Positions 24,148 through 33,866 of a stretch of DNA of 64,000 nucleotides are shown here, one piece after another. This stretch comes from Bradyrhizobium tropiciagri (GTDB lineage: Bacteria; Pseudomonadota; Alphaproteobacteria; Rhizobiales; Xanthobacteraceae), in assembly GCF_018130545.1 (NCBI RefSeq), contig NZ_JAFCKF010000002.1, positions 1,116,001-1,180,000 of the forward strand, written 5' to 3'. Numbering within the stretch: position 1 is the stretch's first letter; every line of letters starts with the position of its first letter. The notes beneath the pieces are model-generated. The model worked only from the letters and a program-made list of their open reading frames with translations, was not told the DNA's origin and made no database searches. Made by a program: the position numbers and the translations under genes.

Positions 24148-25446
24148 TCACGCCTTCTTCAGCACCGAGACGAAGAATCCATCCGTGCCGGTGCGGCGCG
24201 GCGTCATTAGCAGCCCCTCCGGCGATTGCAGCGCGGCCTCGGCAAACGCCTCGGCCTTGTCCCACAGCACCGATGCGGTCTGCTCCGCCGGCTGCACCGA
24301 AAACTCCGGATGCCGCGCAATGAACGCTTTGACCTGCTCGCCGTTCTCCTCCGACAGCACCGAGCAGGTGATGTAGGCGATCCGGCCGCCGGCCCTCACC
24401 AGCGGCGCGGCGCGCGCCAGCACCTCGGCCTGATCCTTCAGCCGCACCTCGAGCGCGCCGGGGCGCATCCGCCATTTGGCGTCGGGGTTGCGGCGCCAGG
24501 TGCCGGTGCCGGTGCACGGCGCGTCGATCAGCACGAGATCGGCGGAGGCCTTGATGTCGCTCAGCACCTCCTCCTCGCCGCGCGGCGTGCGGACGTCGCA
24601 ATTGTGCACGCCGGCGCGCGACAGCCGCTCATGGATCGGCGCGAGCTGGCGCTTGTCGCTGTCAGTCGCGATCAGCCGGCCCTTGCCTTGCATCATCGCC
24701 GCAATCGCCAGCGTCTTGCCCCCGGCGCCGGCGCAGAGATCGATCACCTGCTCGCCGGGCTTGGCGGCCGAGAACAGCGCGGCGAGCTGGGAGCCCTCGT
24801 CCTGGACCTCGATGGCGCCCTTGATGAAATCCTCCTCGGCATGGATGCCGGGGTTGCGCGCGTCGGCACCGAGTTCGATGCGCAGGCCGAGTGCCGACCA
24901 CGGCGTTTCCTTGGCACCGAGATGCGACAGCCGCGGCAGCACCTTCTCGCGCTTGCCGCGCAACGTGTTGACGCGCAGATCGAGCGGCGCCCGGCTCGCC
25001 ATCGCGGTCGCTTCCGCCGCGCGGTCGTCGCCGAACACCTTGGCCAGATGCGGGTCGAGCCAGTCGGGATAGTCGCCCGCGACATGCGCCGGCGCATCCT
25101 TCAGGGAACGCGAGGTCAGCGCGGCCTCTTCAGTCGCGGTCAGCGGTTCCGGCGCGAACCGGCCGCCGTCGCACAGCGCGGAAATGGTCGGGACATCCAT
25201 GCCGCGTTCGAGCTTGAGCATGCCGAGCACCCGCGAGCGGGCGCTGCCGTCATCCATCAGCCACGCCGCGGAGGATTGCCGGCGCAGCACGTCCCAGATC
25301 AGGCCGGAGATCGCGGCGCGATCGCCGGATCCGGCATAGCGGTGCGCGGTGCCCCATTCCTTCAGCGCCTTGGCCGCAGGAATGCGCTGTGCGTCGATGG
25401 TGGCGATCAGCTCGATCGCGGCGGAAAGCCGGGCGGCGGGGGTCAT
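24148..25446 (-). CDS. RsmB/NOP family RNA cytosine-5 methyltransferase
   Basis: 432 residues. SAM-dependent rRNA m5C methyltransferase; acts on 16S rRNA in the RsmB type. N-terminal NusB-like helical part (about 1-140), then the Rossmann core: VIDLCAGAGGKTLAIAAMMQGKG (SAM site), ATDSDKRQLAPI, and the two catalytic cysteines in LIDAPCTGTGTWRRNPDAKW and YITCSVLSEENGEQV. The family usually sits between guaB and guaA in this group, as here. The MAPEG gene lies 22 bases upstream on the same strand. Confidence 0.93.
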   Translation of the reverse strand: MTPAARLSAAIELIATIDAQRIPAAKALKEWGTAHRYAGSGDRAAISGLIWDVLRRQSSAAWLMDDGSARSRVLGMLKLERGMDVPTISALCDGGRFAPEPLTATEEAALTSRSLKDAPAHVAGDYPDWLDPHLAKVFGDDRAAEATAMASRAPLDLRVNTLRGKREKVLPRLSHLGAKETPWSALGLRIELGADARNPGIHAEEDFIKGAIEVQDEGSQLAALFSAAKPGEQVIDLCAGAGGKTLAIAAMMQGKGRLIATDSDKRQLAPIHERLSRAGVHNCDVRTPRGEEEVLSDIKASADLVLIDAPCTGTGTWRRNPDAKWRMRPGALEVRLKDQAEVLARAAPLVRAGGRIAYITCSVLSEENGEQVKAFIARHPEFSVQPAEQTASVLWDKAEAFAEAALQSPEGLLMTPRRTGTDGFFVSVLKKA

Positions 25447-25468
25447 GGATCTCTTTCGGTTGGGCGCA

Positions 25469-25891
25469 TCAGATCAGCAGCAGCAGTCTGAGCGCGAAAT
25501 ACAGCCACATCGCCGCCAGCACCAGCACGCCGGCGAACCAGGCGAGCGAGCGCGGCCGCACGTCGTTGGAGGTGACGAACACGCCGGCATGGGCAAATCG
25601 CGTGACCACGAACACCCAGGACATCAGCACGATGAACAGATCGGCACGGTGCAGCGGCAGCGCAATGGCAATCAGGACATAGAACAGCACCGGCAGCTCG
25701 AACTGGTTGGCAAAGCAGTTGGCGAACTGGGTGGCGCGGGCCGGCCAGTTCGGCTCACGCAGCGCGATATCCTTCATCCTGGTCTCGCCGCTCGCCAGCG
25801 TCCGCGTGCGCAGCGTCGCCATCCCAAACAAGAGCGCGAAGGTGAGCCCAATCTGGATGAAGACCGGCAGCAGAACCATTTGAACCGACAT
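25469..25891 (-). CDS. MAPEG family membrane protein
   Basis: 140 residues with four hydrophobic segments. Hallmarks: LALLFGMATLRTRTL-like first loop, REPNWPARATQFANCFANQFELPVLFYVLIAIAL (the conserved N-x-x-E-P/F-E-x-P helix-2 motif) and a final helix pair with RPRSLAWFAGVLVLAAMWLYF. The family includes glutathione-dependent membrane enzymes of eicosanoid metabolism in eukaryotes; bacterial roles are mostly unknown. GAGGAG precedes ATG 25891. Probably co-transcribed with the RNA methyltransferase. Confidence 0.85.
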   Translation of the reverse strand: MSVQMVLLPVFIQIGLTFALLFGMATLRTRTLASGETRMKDIALREPNWPARATQFANCFANQFELPVLFYVLIAIALPLHRADLFIVLMSWVFVVTRFAHAGVFVTSNDVRPRSLAWFAGVLVLAAMWLYFALRLLLLI

Positions 25892-26042
25892 CAGAATCTC
25901 CTCAGCCCTCTTAACCGCCGGAGCGGCCCAACACAATGAAGCGTCCCAAAAAGGCGCCTGGGTAATCCGTTGAACCATCCCCCCAGCCCGGGTGACCAAC
26001 TCCCAGGACCAATGGCGGTTTCAGTTCTTGACGGATGACGCG

Positions 26043-26480
26043 ATGAGCATCATCACCCCGATCCTCGACGGCGCGGCCCTGGCGGCCGCAGCCCTCGGCG
26101 ATCTCCTCACCTCCCTGCTCAAGGCGATCGATCCCGCTGTCGGCTGGTTCGACGACGCGGCGGATGGCGGGCTCGGCATGGTGATGTCGGGGCTTGCCGG
26201 CATCGCCGCGGCACTGCTGGTCGCGATCCTGCTCTCGGTCTATCTCCGCACCGGCTATCGCTCGACGCACGACATCGTCAAGCACTCCTTCGCCACGGCG
26301 CTGGTGCTCGGCCTGCTCGGCTTTGCCGTCTACGATATGCGGCAGGACATGCGCGACTATTTCGGACTGAGCGCGGCGCCATCGGACACGGGAACAAACC
26401 TGCCCAACACCGGCCTGTTCGGAAACCGCAGGAGTCCGCCGGCCGCCCCCACGCGCGCGATCAAGACGTTTGCGATCTAG
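26043..26480 (+). CDS. Hypothetical membrane protein
   Basis: 145 residues from ATG 26043. A short amphipathic N-terminus is followed by one clear membrane segment (GMVMSGLAGIAAALLVAILLSVYL) and a second (FATALVLGLLGFAVYD). The C-terminus is soluble, Pro/Gly/Asn-rich and basic. No family recognised; similar lone proteins occur in Bradyrhizobium. The ribosome site is weak (GGATGACGCG). Function unknown. Confidence 0.65.
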   Translation: MSIITPILDGAALAAAALGDLLTSLLKAIDPAVGWFDDAADGGLGMVMSGLAGIAAALLVAILLSVYLRTGYRSTHDIVKHSFATALVLGLLGFAVYDMRQDMRDYFGLSAAPSDTGTNLPNTGLFGNRRSPPAAPTRAIKTFAI

Positions 26481-26484
26481 GGCC

Positions 26485-26526
26485 ACGCGCGAGCCTCATT
26501 CAAACACGCGCGAGCCTCATTCAAAC
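26485..26526. repeat. 21-bp perfect tandem repeat
   Basis: ACGCGCGAGCC-TCATTCAAAC occurs twice back to back (26485-26505, 26506-26526), just after the membrane protein stop. Followed by a looser CATCAAACAA / CATCAAACAG pair. Lies in the leader of the phosphoesterase gene. Confidence 0.9.
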
Positions 26527-26628
26527 AAGACATCAAACAACGCATCAAACAGAGCGGCGAATAAGTCGCCGAAATCGTCATCGTTCCGACTTCGCGCCGA
26601 CCTATGCTCCGGGCGAAAGGATCGATCC

Positions 26629-27468
26629 ATGGCCCAGTTTCGCTTGACGCAAATCTCAGACACCCACCTTGCGCGCCGCTTCACGCCGCTGATCGACAAT
26701 TTTCATCGGGTGAGCGAACACATCGACGCGACGCGGCCCGATCTCGTGCTCAACTCCGGCGACGTCTCGTTCGACGGGCCGACCAGCCGCGACGATCTGG
26801 CGTTCGCCAAGCAATTGCACAGCGCGCTGCCGGTCGACTGCCTCTATCTGCCCGGCAATCACGACATCGGCGACAACCCGACCGCGGTCGGCCCCACGCC
26901 TGCACACCTGCCGACCGAAGAAACGTGCGGCGCCTTCACCTCGGTGCTCGGCGAGGACCGCTGGCATTTCGACGCCGCCGGCTGGTGCTTCATCGGGCTC
27001 AACTCGCTGATCATGAACACCGGCCTCGACAGCGAAGCCGAGCAGTTCGACTGGCTCGCAAGCGCGCTCGACAAGGCCGTCGGCAGGCCGGTCGCGCTGT
27101 TCGTGCACAAACCGCTCTATCTCGACGTGCCCTACGACGCCGAGCGCGTCGAGACCTCGTTCCGCTACGTGCCGCAGCCGGCGCGGCGGCGGCTGATCGA
27201 GATGTTCGGCAAGGTCGATTGGCGCCTGGTCGGCAGCGGCCATGTGCACCAGCGCCGCGACTACACGTTCGAGCATGTCCGGCACGTCTGGGCGCCCTCG
27301 ACCGGCTTCATTATCTCCGACGCACGGCAGGAATTGATCGGCATCAAGGAAGTCGGCCTCGTCGAGTACCGCTTCCAGCCCGACAGTTTCGAGGTCCGTC
27401 ACGTCAGGGCGAAAGGCCAGGTCGATGTCGACCTGGACACGCTGCTCGGCAAGCAGCCGGTGGCGTAA
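26629..27468 (+). CDS. Calcineurin-like metallophosphoesterase
   Basis: 279 residues with the full dinuclear-metal site: QISDTHL (D-x-H), LNSGDVSFDG (GD), LPGNHDIGD (GNHD), VHKPLY (H) and GSGHVHQ (GHxH). The arrangement resembles the CpdA/Icc-type cyclic nucleotide phosphodiesterase group, but phosphodiesterase activity is not proven by sequence. GAAAGGATCG precedes ATG 26629; an upstream open frame begins within the previous gene and runs through the tandem repeat, and is rejected. Stands alone. Confidence 0.9.
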   Translation: MAQFRLTQISDTHLARRFTPLIDNFHRVSEHIDATRPDLVLNSGDVSFDGPTSRDDLAFAKQLHSALPVDCLYLPGNHDIGDNPTAVGPTPAHLPTEETCGAFTSVLGEDRWHFDAAGWCFIGLNSLIMNTGLDSEAEQFDWLASALDKAVGRPVALFVHKPLYLDVPYDAERVETSFRYVPQPARRRLIEMFGKVDWRLVGSGHVHQRRDYTFEHVRHVWAPSTGFIISDARQELIGIKEVGLVEYRFQPDSFEVRHVRAKGQVDVDLDTLLGKQPVA

Positions 27469-27473
27469 GCGCG

Positions 27474-27719
27474 TCAGCCCCGTGCCGCGTCGTGCAGGTC
27501 CCGCTTGATGACGTTGAGCAGCGCCTGCAGCGAGTCCTTGTCGGGCTGCGCCGCCGCGGGGGCCGGCCGCACGCGCATGACGCGCACCGGCTCGGCGTCC
27601 GGCTGCTCCTCGACGAATTTTCCATGCAGGACGTCGTCGCGGCGGCCCATGACGAACATCGTCGCCCAATAGCCGACGGCGAGGAGAATGACCCCGCAAA
27701 CAATGACTTCAAAAACCAT
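27474..27719 (-). CDS. Small membrane-anchored protein of unknown function
   Basis: 81 residues: one N-terminal membrane helix (MVFEVIVCGVILLAVGYWATMFVM) and a cytoplasmic charged tail with a Pro/Ala linker and a helical end (KDSLQALLNVIKRDLHD). ATG 27719 is chosen, the longer frame from 27776 being out of proportion. Ends 6 bases from the converging phosphoesterase stop. No known family. Confidence 0.65.
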   Translation of the reverse strand: MVFEVIVCGVILLAVGYWATMFVMGRRDDVLHGKFVEEQPDAEPVRVMRVRPAPAAAQPDKDSLQALLNVIKRDLHDAARG

Positions 27720-27778
27720 GGCTACACCTGAAATATAGCCATATTGAATCAAGTGCTGCGGGTCCCCGTCAAGCAAAT

Positions 27779-27796
27779 GGGGGCCGAAAGGCCCCC
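27779..27796 (-). terminator. Strong GC hairpin
   Basis: GGGGGCC-GAAA-GGCCCCC, perfect 7-bp stem with a GNRA-like tetraloop on the plus strand and an AAAA tail there; on the minus strand it is followed by ATTTG. Lies between the reductase gene end (27940) and the small membrane protein promoter, so it probably insulates the two. Confidence 0.45.
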
Positions 27797-27864
27797 AAAA
27801 CCCCGCCGATGTGGCGATTTTGATACTTTGTTGCGCGGAATGGGAGCTTAAATGCCTCGTTTTG

Positions 27865-27933
27865 ACGCGTTTTCTTCACGCGAACCGGTGCCTATCCCGG
27901 ATCAGGTCCGGGACAGGCTTTGCTCCAAAACGC
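27865..27933. repeat. GCGTTTTCTTCACGCGAACCGG repeat, copy 1
   Basis: Begins ACGCGTTTTCTTCACGCG and ends CCAAAACGCG, with an internal CCCGGAT-CAG-GTCCGGG hairpin. Immediately follows the end of the reductase gene. A relative is at 47659-47758, also at a minus-strand gene end. Confidence 0.75.
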
Positions 27934-27939
27934 GATCGC

Positions 27940-28962
27940 TCACGCCTTGTCCGGCCCGATCCGGACCAGTTGCTTGCCGAAATTGGCGCCCTTGAGCAGG
28001 CCCATGAAGGCCTCCGGCGCGCTGTCCAGCCCCTCGGTCACGAACTCCTTGTACTTGACCTTGCCCTCGCGCACCCACTGCGACATATCGCGCAGGAAGT
28101 CGCCATGCATGGCGGCGAAGTCGCTGACGATGAAGCCACGGAAGGTCAGCCGCTTGGTCAGGATGTTGCGCATCATCGCACCGGCCCATTTCGGCGCGTG
28201 CGCTTCGGTGTCGTTGTAATGCGCGATCAGGCCGCAGACCGGGATGCGCGCGAACGCATTGAGCAGCGGAAACACCGCGTCGAACACCGCGCCGCCGACA
28301 TTCTCGAAATATACGTCGATACCCTTCGGGCAAGCTTCCTTGAGCTTCGCCGCGAGATTGGGATCGCGATGGTCGAGGCACTCGTCGAAGCCGAGCTCGT
28401 TCTTGACGTAGGCGCACTTGTCCTTGCCGCCGGCGATGCCGATCGCACGTGCGCCCTTGATCTTGGCGATCTGGCCGACTGCCGAGCCGACCGCGCCGGA
28501 CGCAGCCGCAACCACCACCGTCTCGCCCGCCTGCGGCTTGCCGATCTCGAGCAGGCCGGTATAGGCGGTCATGCCGGGCATGCCGAGCACACCGACCGCG
28601 GTCGAGATCGGCGCGATCTTCGGATCGATCTTGGCCAACCCCTTGCCATCGGACAGCGCATGGGTCTGCCAGCCGGCGCGCGACAGCACGATGTCACCCT
28701 TGGCAAAGGCGGGATTGTTGGACGCGATCACCTCGCTCACCGTGCCGCCTTCCATCACGCCGCCGACCGGCACCGGCGCGGCATAGGACGGACCGTCGGC
28801 CATGCGGCCGCGCATATAGGGATCGAGGGACAGCCAGATGGTGCGCAGCAGCACCTCGCCCGCGCCCGGGGTCGGCGGCGTGTAGTCCTCGAGCCTGAAA
28901 TTGGCCGGCGTCGGCTCGCCATGCGGGCGCGAAGCCAGAACGATGCGCTTACCTTGGGACAT
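27940..28962 (-). CDS. NADP-dependent oxidoreductase, CurA/leukotriene-B4-dehydrogenase-like MDR
   Basis: 340 residues of the zinc-free medium-chain reductase family. N-terminal half has FRLEDYTPPTPGAGEVLLRTIWLSLDPYMRGRM, diagnostic for CurA/prostaglandin reductase relatives; the NADPH motif is VVVAAASGAVGSAVGQIAKIKGARAIGIAGG and the dimer region reads YFENVGGAVFDAVFPLLN. Reduces the C=C of alpha,beta-unsaturated carbonyls. AAGAGGAAATC precedes ATG 28962. Stands alone, bounded by repeats on both sides. Confidence 0.92.
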   Translation of the reverse strand: MSQGKRIVLASRPHGEPTPANFRLEDYTPPTPGAGEVLLRTIWLSLDPYMRGRMADGPSYAAPVPVGGVMEGGTVSEVIASNNPAFAKGDIVLSRAGWQTHALSDGKGLAKIDPKIAPISTAVGVLGMPGMTAYTGLLEIGKPQAGETVVVAAASGAVGSAVGQIAKIKGARAIGIAGGKDKCAYVKNELGFDECLDHRDPNLAAKLKEACPKGIDVYFENVGGAVFDAVFPLLNAFARIPVCGLIAHYNDTEAHAPKWAGAMMRNILTKRLTFRGFIVSDFAAMHGDFLRDMSQWVREGKVKYKEFVTEGLDSAPEAFMGLLKGANFGKQLVRIGPDKA

Positions 28963-29261
28963 GATTTCCTCTTGAGATGATTGGTTCGTGGCGCACACGT
29001 AGTCATGCAATCCACCTCCCCGCAAGGGAGATGGATTTGCTGTTTTCGTGCGCGCTTGTTTGAAATGTTGTTTGAAATGACGAGCGTCATGCCGGGCGCG
29101 ATGACGCCGGGCGCCACACCGTCATTCCCCGGTGCGCAATTGCGCACCTGAGGGCGATGCGAAGCACCGAGCCCGGAATCCATTCATCCACCGACGATGA
29201 GGCCCGATGGATTCCGGGCTCTCGCTTTCGCGAGCCCCGGAATGACGTGGAGAGAGTAGCC
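28963..29261. other. Repeat-filled gap of about 300 bases
   Basis: No gene. Contains a CCACCTCCCCGCAAGGGAG fragment near 29020, TTTGAAATG duplicated around 29058-29080, and the long dyad at 29169-29221. Must also hold the reductase promoter. Confidence 0.6.
29169..29221. repeat. Perfect 15-bp inverted repeat (CCCGGAATCCAT family)
   Basis: GAGCCCGGAATCCAT and ATGGATTCCGGGCTC around a 23-base loop, 41 bases beyond the guaB stop. Common Bradyrhizobium-type intergenic palindrome; may terminate guaB. Confidence 0.8.
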
Positions 29262-30788
<1,527 letters not shown>

Positions 30789-30932
30789 TTACGGATGAAC
30801 GCTGCCTGCGGCGACGCTGCTGCGTCACCGTCGAATCGGCGCCCATCGGTGGGGTTGACGCTGGTCGATAGCATGGCGGCATGACGAATCAAAGCGTTTG
30901 CCAGCCATGCACAGGCCTTTTTACGGGCCGAT

Positions 30933-31184
30933 TCAGGGGACCCTGTAACCGGGCGGCGGCCCGTGGCGGCGGATCGCCTCGACCATCTCGCGGTGGCGCC
31001 GGTCTTCCCGCTTCATGTGGACGGCGATCACCGCATGGGCCGACGGCACCAGCAGCAACACATGGAAAAACAGCCCGAAAATCGCGCAAAACACGATCAG
31101 GACCAGATTGAAGATGGCCGAAAACGGCTGTCCGTTCAGGAGCAGCCCGATCGGCGGCAAGAGAGCGGCTAGGACGTAGATCAC
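30933..31184 (-). CDS. Small membrane protein, possibly Pmp3/UPF0057-like
   Basis: 83 residues. Two hydrophobic stretches: VIYVLAALLPPIGLLLNG and NLVLIVFCAIFGLFFHVLLLVPSAHAVIAV, then a basic tail rich in His/Arg. The LLPPIG...N...HA order recalls the Pmp3/YqaE stress proteins, but the second helix is longer than usual, so the match is tentative. GTG 31184 follows GAGG by eight bases; an ATG at 31214 in frame lacks a ribosome site. Function unknown. Confidence 0.6.
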   Translation of the reverse strand: MIYVLAALLPPIGLLLNGQPFSAIFNLVLIVFCAIFGLFFHVLLLVPSAHAVIAVHMKREDRRHREMVEAIRRHGPPPGYRVP

Positions 31185-31325
31185 GGCAAACACCTCTAAC
31201 GCGGGCGGATGCATACCAGCGTCACGCAGGATTTAGGGCGTTTACCCGGTTCCGCAATAGCGTGCCCACGGGCAGGATGATATGGCCCCCTCGCCCGCCT
31301 TTTTCAGCACAGCTGTCCTATTTTG

Positions 31326-32813
31326 ATGAACAAACAACGCCTGATCCCGCTCATCGTGGCCACCGCCCTGTTCATGGAAAACATGGACTCGACGGTGATC
31401 GCGACCTCGCTGCCGGCGATCGCCGCCGACATCGGCACCAGCCCCCTGACGCTGAAGCTTGCGATCACCTCCTACCTGCTGTCGCTCGCGGTGTTCATCC
31501 CGGCGAGCGGCTGGACCGCCGACCGCTTCGGCGCCCGCATCGTGTTTGCCGGCGCGGTGGCCGTCTTCATGCTGGGCTCGATCGGCTGCGCGCTGTCGGG
31601 CTCGGTAACCGATTTCGTGTTCGCCCGCATCCTGCAAGGCCTCGGCGGGGCGATGATGACCCCGGTCGGGCGGCTGGTGCTGTTACGCTCCGTCGACAAG
31701 AGCGCGCTGGTCAACGCGATGGCCTGGGTGACGGTGCCGGCACTGATCGGTCCGGTGATCGGGCCACCGCTCGGCGGCTTCATCACCACCTATTTCTCCT
31801 GGCACTGGATCTTCCTGATCAACATCCCGATCGGGCTGCTCGGCATCTTCCTGGCGCTGAAATACATCGACCCGATCAAGAGCGAGGCCCCCGAGCGTTT
31901 CGATCTGATGGGACTGGTGCTGGCGGGCATTGGCCTCGCCGGCATCGCCTTCGGGTTGTCGGTCGCAGGCCTCAATCTGTTGCCGTGGCCGATCGTCGCC
32001 GGATTGGTCGGGATCGGGACGGTCTCGATGACGCTCTATGTCCTGCACGCGCGGCGCACCGGATCGCCGGTGCTCGATTTCGGCCTGCTGCGGCTGCCGA
32101 CCATGCGCGCGTCGATCCTCGGCGGCTTCATGTTCCGGCTCGGCATCGGCGCGCTGCCGTTCCTGCTGCCGCTATTGATGCAGGTCGGCTTCGGCCTGTC
32201 GCCGTTCCAGTCCGGCCTCGTCACCTTTGCGTCCGCGGTCGGCGCCATGGGCATGAAGACGCTGGCGGCGCGCATCATCAAGGCCTTCGGCTTCCGCAAC
32301 ATGATGACGGTGAATGCGGTGGTCAGCTCGGCCTTCCTCGCCGCCTGCGCGCTGTTCACGATCTCGACGCCGCTGATGCTGATCTTCACCATCCTGGTGG
32401 TCGGCGGTTTCTTCCGCTCGCTGCAATTCACCGCGATCAACACCGTCGCTTATGCAGAAGTCGAGGCGCCGCAGATGAGCCGCGCCACCACGCTCGTCAG
32501 CGTCAACCAGCAGCTCGCGGTATCCGCTGGCGTCGCGGTCGGCGCGTTCTCAGTCGAGACAACGCTGGCATTGCATCACCAGACCGAGCTCTCCGCAGAC
32601 GTGTTCGGACCGGCCTTCATCGTGGTCTCGCTGATCTCGGCGGCCTCAGCCTGGTTCTTCTGGCAAATGCCGGCCGAGGCCGGCAACGAAATCGCCGGCC
32701 GCAAGGCGATCGATATCTCCAGCCGCAAGGGCGCCGAGAAGCGCGCCGCCACTGAGGCCGTCAAGGTCGCCACCGAGGATACGCAGAACGCCAGGGATCA
32801 GCGGCTGGGGTGA
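31326..32813 (+). CDS. DHA2 family MFS drug-efflux transporter (EmrB/QacA type)
   Basis: 495 residues with 14 predicted helices. DHA2 landmarks: MENMDSTVIATSLPAIAADIG (motif D1 with the membrane Asp), SGWTADRFGARIVFAGAV (motif A) and LIGPVIGPPLGGFITTYFSWHWIFLINIPIGLLGIFLA (motif C, antiporter). Cytoplasmic C-terminal tail is charged. ATG 31326 begins directly after a TTG that could also start. No EmrA-type partner adjoins, so it likely exports to the periplasm alone. Regulator not evident. Confidence 0.92.
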   Translation: MNKQRLIPLIVATALFMENMDSTVIATSLPAIAADIGTSPLTLKLAITSYLLSLAVFIPASGWTADRFGARIVFAGAVAVFMLGSIGCALSGSVTDFVFARILQGLGGAMMTPVGRLVLLRSVDKSALVNAMAWVTVPALIGPVIGPPLGGFITTYFSWHWIFLINIPIGLLGIFLALKYIDPIKSEAPERFDLMGLVLAGIGLAGIAFGLSVAGLNLLPWPIVAGLVGIGTVSMTLYVLHARRTGSPVLDFGLLRLPTMRASILGGFMFRLGIGALPFLLPLLMQVGFGLSPFQSGLVTFASAVGAMGMKTLAARIIKAFGFRNMMTVNAVVSSAFLAACALFTISTPLMLIFTILVVGGFFRSLQFTAINTVAYAEVEAPQMSRATTLVSVNQQLAVSAGVAVGAFSVETTLALHHQTELSADVFGPAFIVVSLISAASAWFFWQMPAEAGNEIAGRKAIDISSRKGAEKRAATEAVKVATEDTQNARDQRLG

Positions 32814-32856
32814 TCCGCCCCTTTCAGTCACTGCCGCAATGGCGCTCAACTTATCA

Positions 32857-32903
32857 CCGTCATCCCCGCGCAAAGGCTTCGCCTTTGTCGCTGGAGGTGC
32901 GAG
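32857..32903. repeat. 47-bp element, inverted partner of 22108
   Basis: Exact reverse complement of 22108-22154, 10.7 kb away. Embedded in a longer mosaic (about 32850-33010) containing GCCAGCTTCGAAGAACC and GGTGACGGTCGC blocks, in the gap between the DHA2 and rlmE genes. Confidence 0.85.
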
Positions 32904-32998
32904 CCTTGCGGCAATTGCGCCGCTAGGCCAGCTTCGAAGAACCTGTCATCGGGCAGCGCTTCGCGCGGACCCGTTGGTGCTCCTCAGGGTGACGGTCG

Positions 32999-33700
32999 CT
33001 ACGCTCCGGGCAATGACGACTGCTGCTGTCCACGAAACCCCGTCGCCAGCACGTAACGCTCCGACGAGTCCTGACGGCTCGCAGACGGCTTGACGTGACG
33101 GACGGCGGCGAAATCGCGCTTCAGCTGCGCCACCAGCTCGGCGTCGGCGCCGCTCTGGAACACCTTGGCCAGGAACGTGCCACCGGGATTGAGCACCTCG
33201 CCGGCGAAATGCGCGGCGGTCTCGACCAGGCCGATGATGCGCAGCTGATCGGTCTTGCGATGGCCGGTGGTGTTGGCGGCCATGTCGGACATCACGAAAT
33301 CGGCGCGGCCGCCCATCATCGCGATCAGCTTTTCGGGCGCGTCATGGTCGAGGAAGTCGAGCTGCGCGAAGGTGACGCCGGGGATCTCGCCCATTTCCAG
33401 CAGATCGATCGCAACCACCTTGCCCTTGCCATCGGCGGCGCCGGTGCGCTTGGCCGCGATCTGGCTCCAGCCGCCGGGTGCAGCGCCGAGGTCGACCACC
33501 GTCATGCCCGGCTTGAGCAGGCGGTATTTGTCGTCGATCTCGAGCAGCTTGAACGCCGCGCGCGAGCGATAGCCCATCGCCTTGGCCTTGGCGACATAGG
33601 GATCGTTGAGCTGGCGCTCGAGCCAGAGTTTGGACGACAATTTGCGCTTGCCGCCGCTCTTGACCGTGACGTGCAGCCGCCCGGTGGTGTCTTTCGCCAT
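32999..33700 (-). CDS. rlmE: 23S rRNA (uridine2552-2'-O)-methyltransferase
   Basis: 233 residues, FtsJ/RrmJ family; methylates U2552 in the A-loop of 23S rRNA. SAM motif [18 protein letters not shown]; the catalytic K-D-K-E set is visible as Lys in [10 protein letters not shown], Asp in [11 protein letters not shown], Lys in FLAKVFQSG and Glu in [11 protein letters not shown]. Basic N-terminal extension is usual in alphaproteobacteria. The Ppx/GppA gene lies upstream on the same strand, separated by a repeat, a pairing common in Rhizobiales. Confidence 0.95.
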   Translation of the reverse strand: MAKDTTGRLHVTVKSGGKRKLSSKLWLERQLNDPYVAKAKAMGYRSRAAFKLLEIDDKYRLLKPGMTVVDLGAAPGGWSQIAAKRTGAADGKGKVVAIDLLEMGEIPGVTFAQLDFLDHDAPEKLIAMMGGRADFVMSDMAANTTGHRKTDQLRIIGLVETAAHFAGEVLNPGGTFLAKVFQSGADAELVAQLKRDFAAVRHVKPSASRQDSSERYVLATGFRGQQQSSLPGA

Positions 33701-33714
33701 ACTGCTTCTCTACT

Positions 33715-33856
33715 CCCTCGCCCCGTTCTTACGGGGAGAGGGTTGGGGTGAGGGGCTGTTTCCGCAATGAAGGTGAGAGATGCGCTCGTGGAGAGTCCCC
33801 CTCACCCGGATTGCATTGACATGCAATCCGGCCTCTCCCCGCAAGCGGGGCGAGGC
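33715..33856. repeat. CCCTCGCCCC/GAGGGGAC-type repeat between ppx and rlmE
   Basis: Contains CCCTCGCCCCGTTCTTACGG-GGAGAGGG, GGATTGCATTGACATGCAATCC (perfect dyad around a 2-base centre) and CCCCGCAAGCGGGG. Related blocks occur at 47095-47232. Could act as a processing site in the ppx-rlmE transcript. Confidence 0.7.
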
Positions 33857-33866
33857 AAGAGAAGCT

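Noticed and set aside
32839-33093. 84-codon plus-strand frame after the DHA2 pump
   Set aside because: Lies entirely in a repeat element and the rlmE 3' end.
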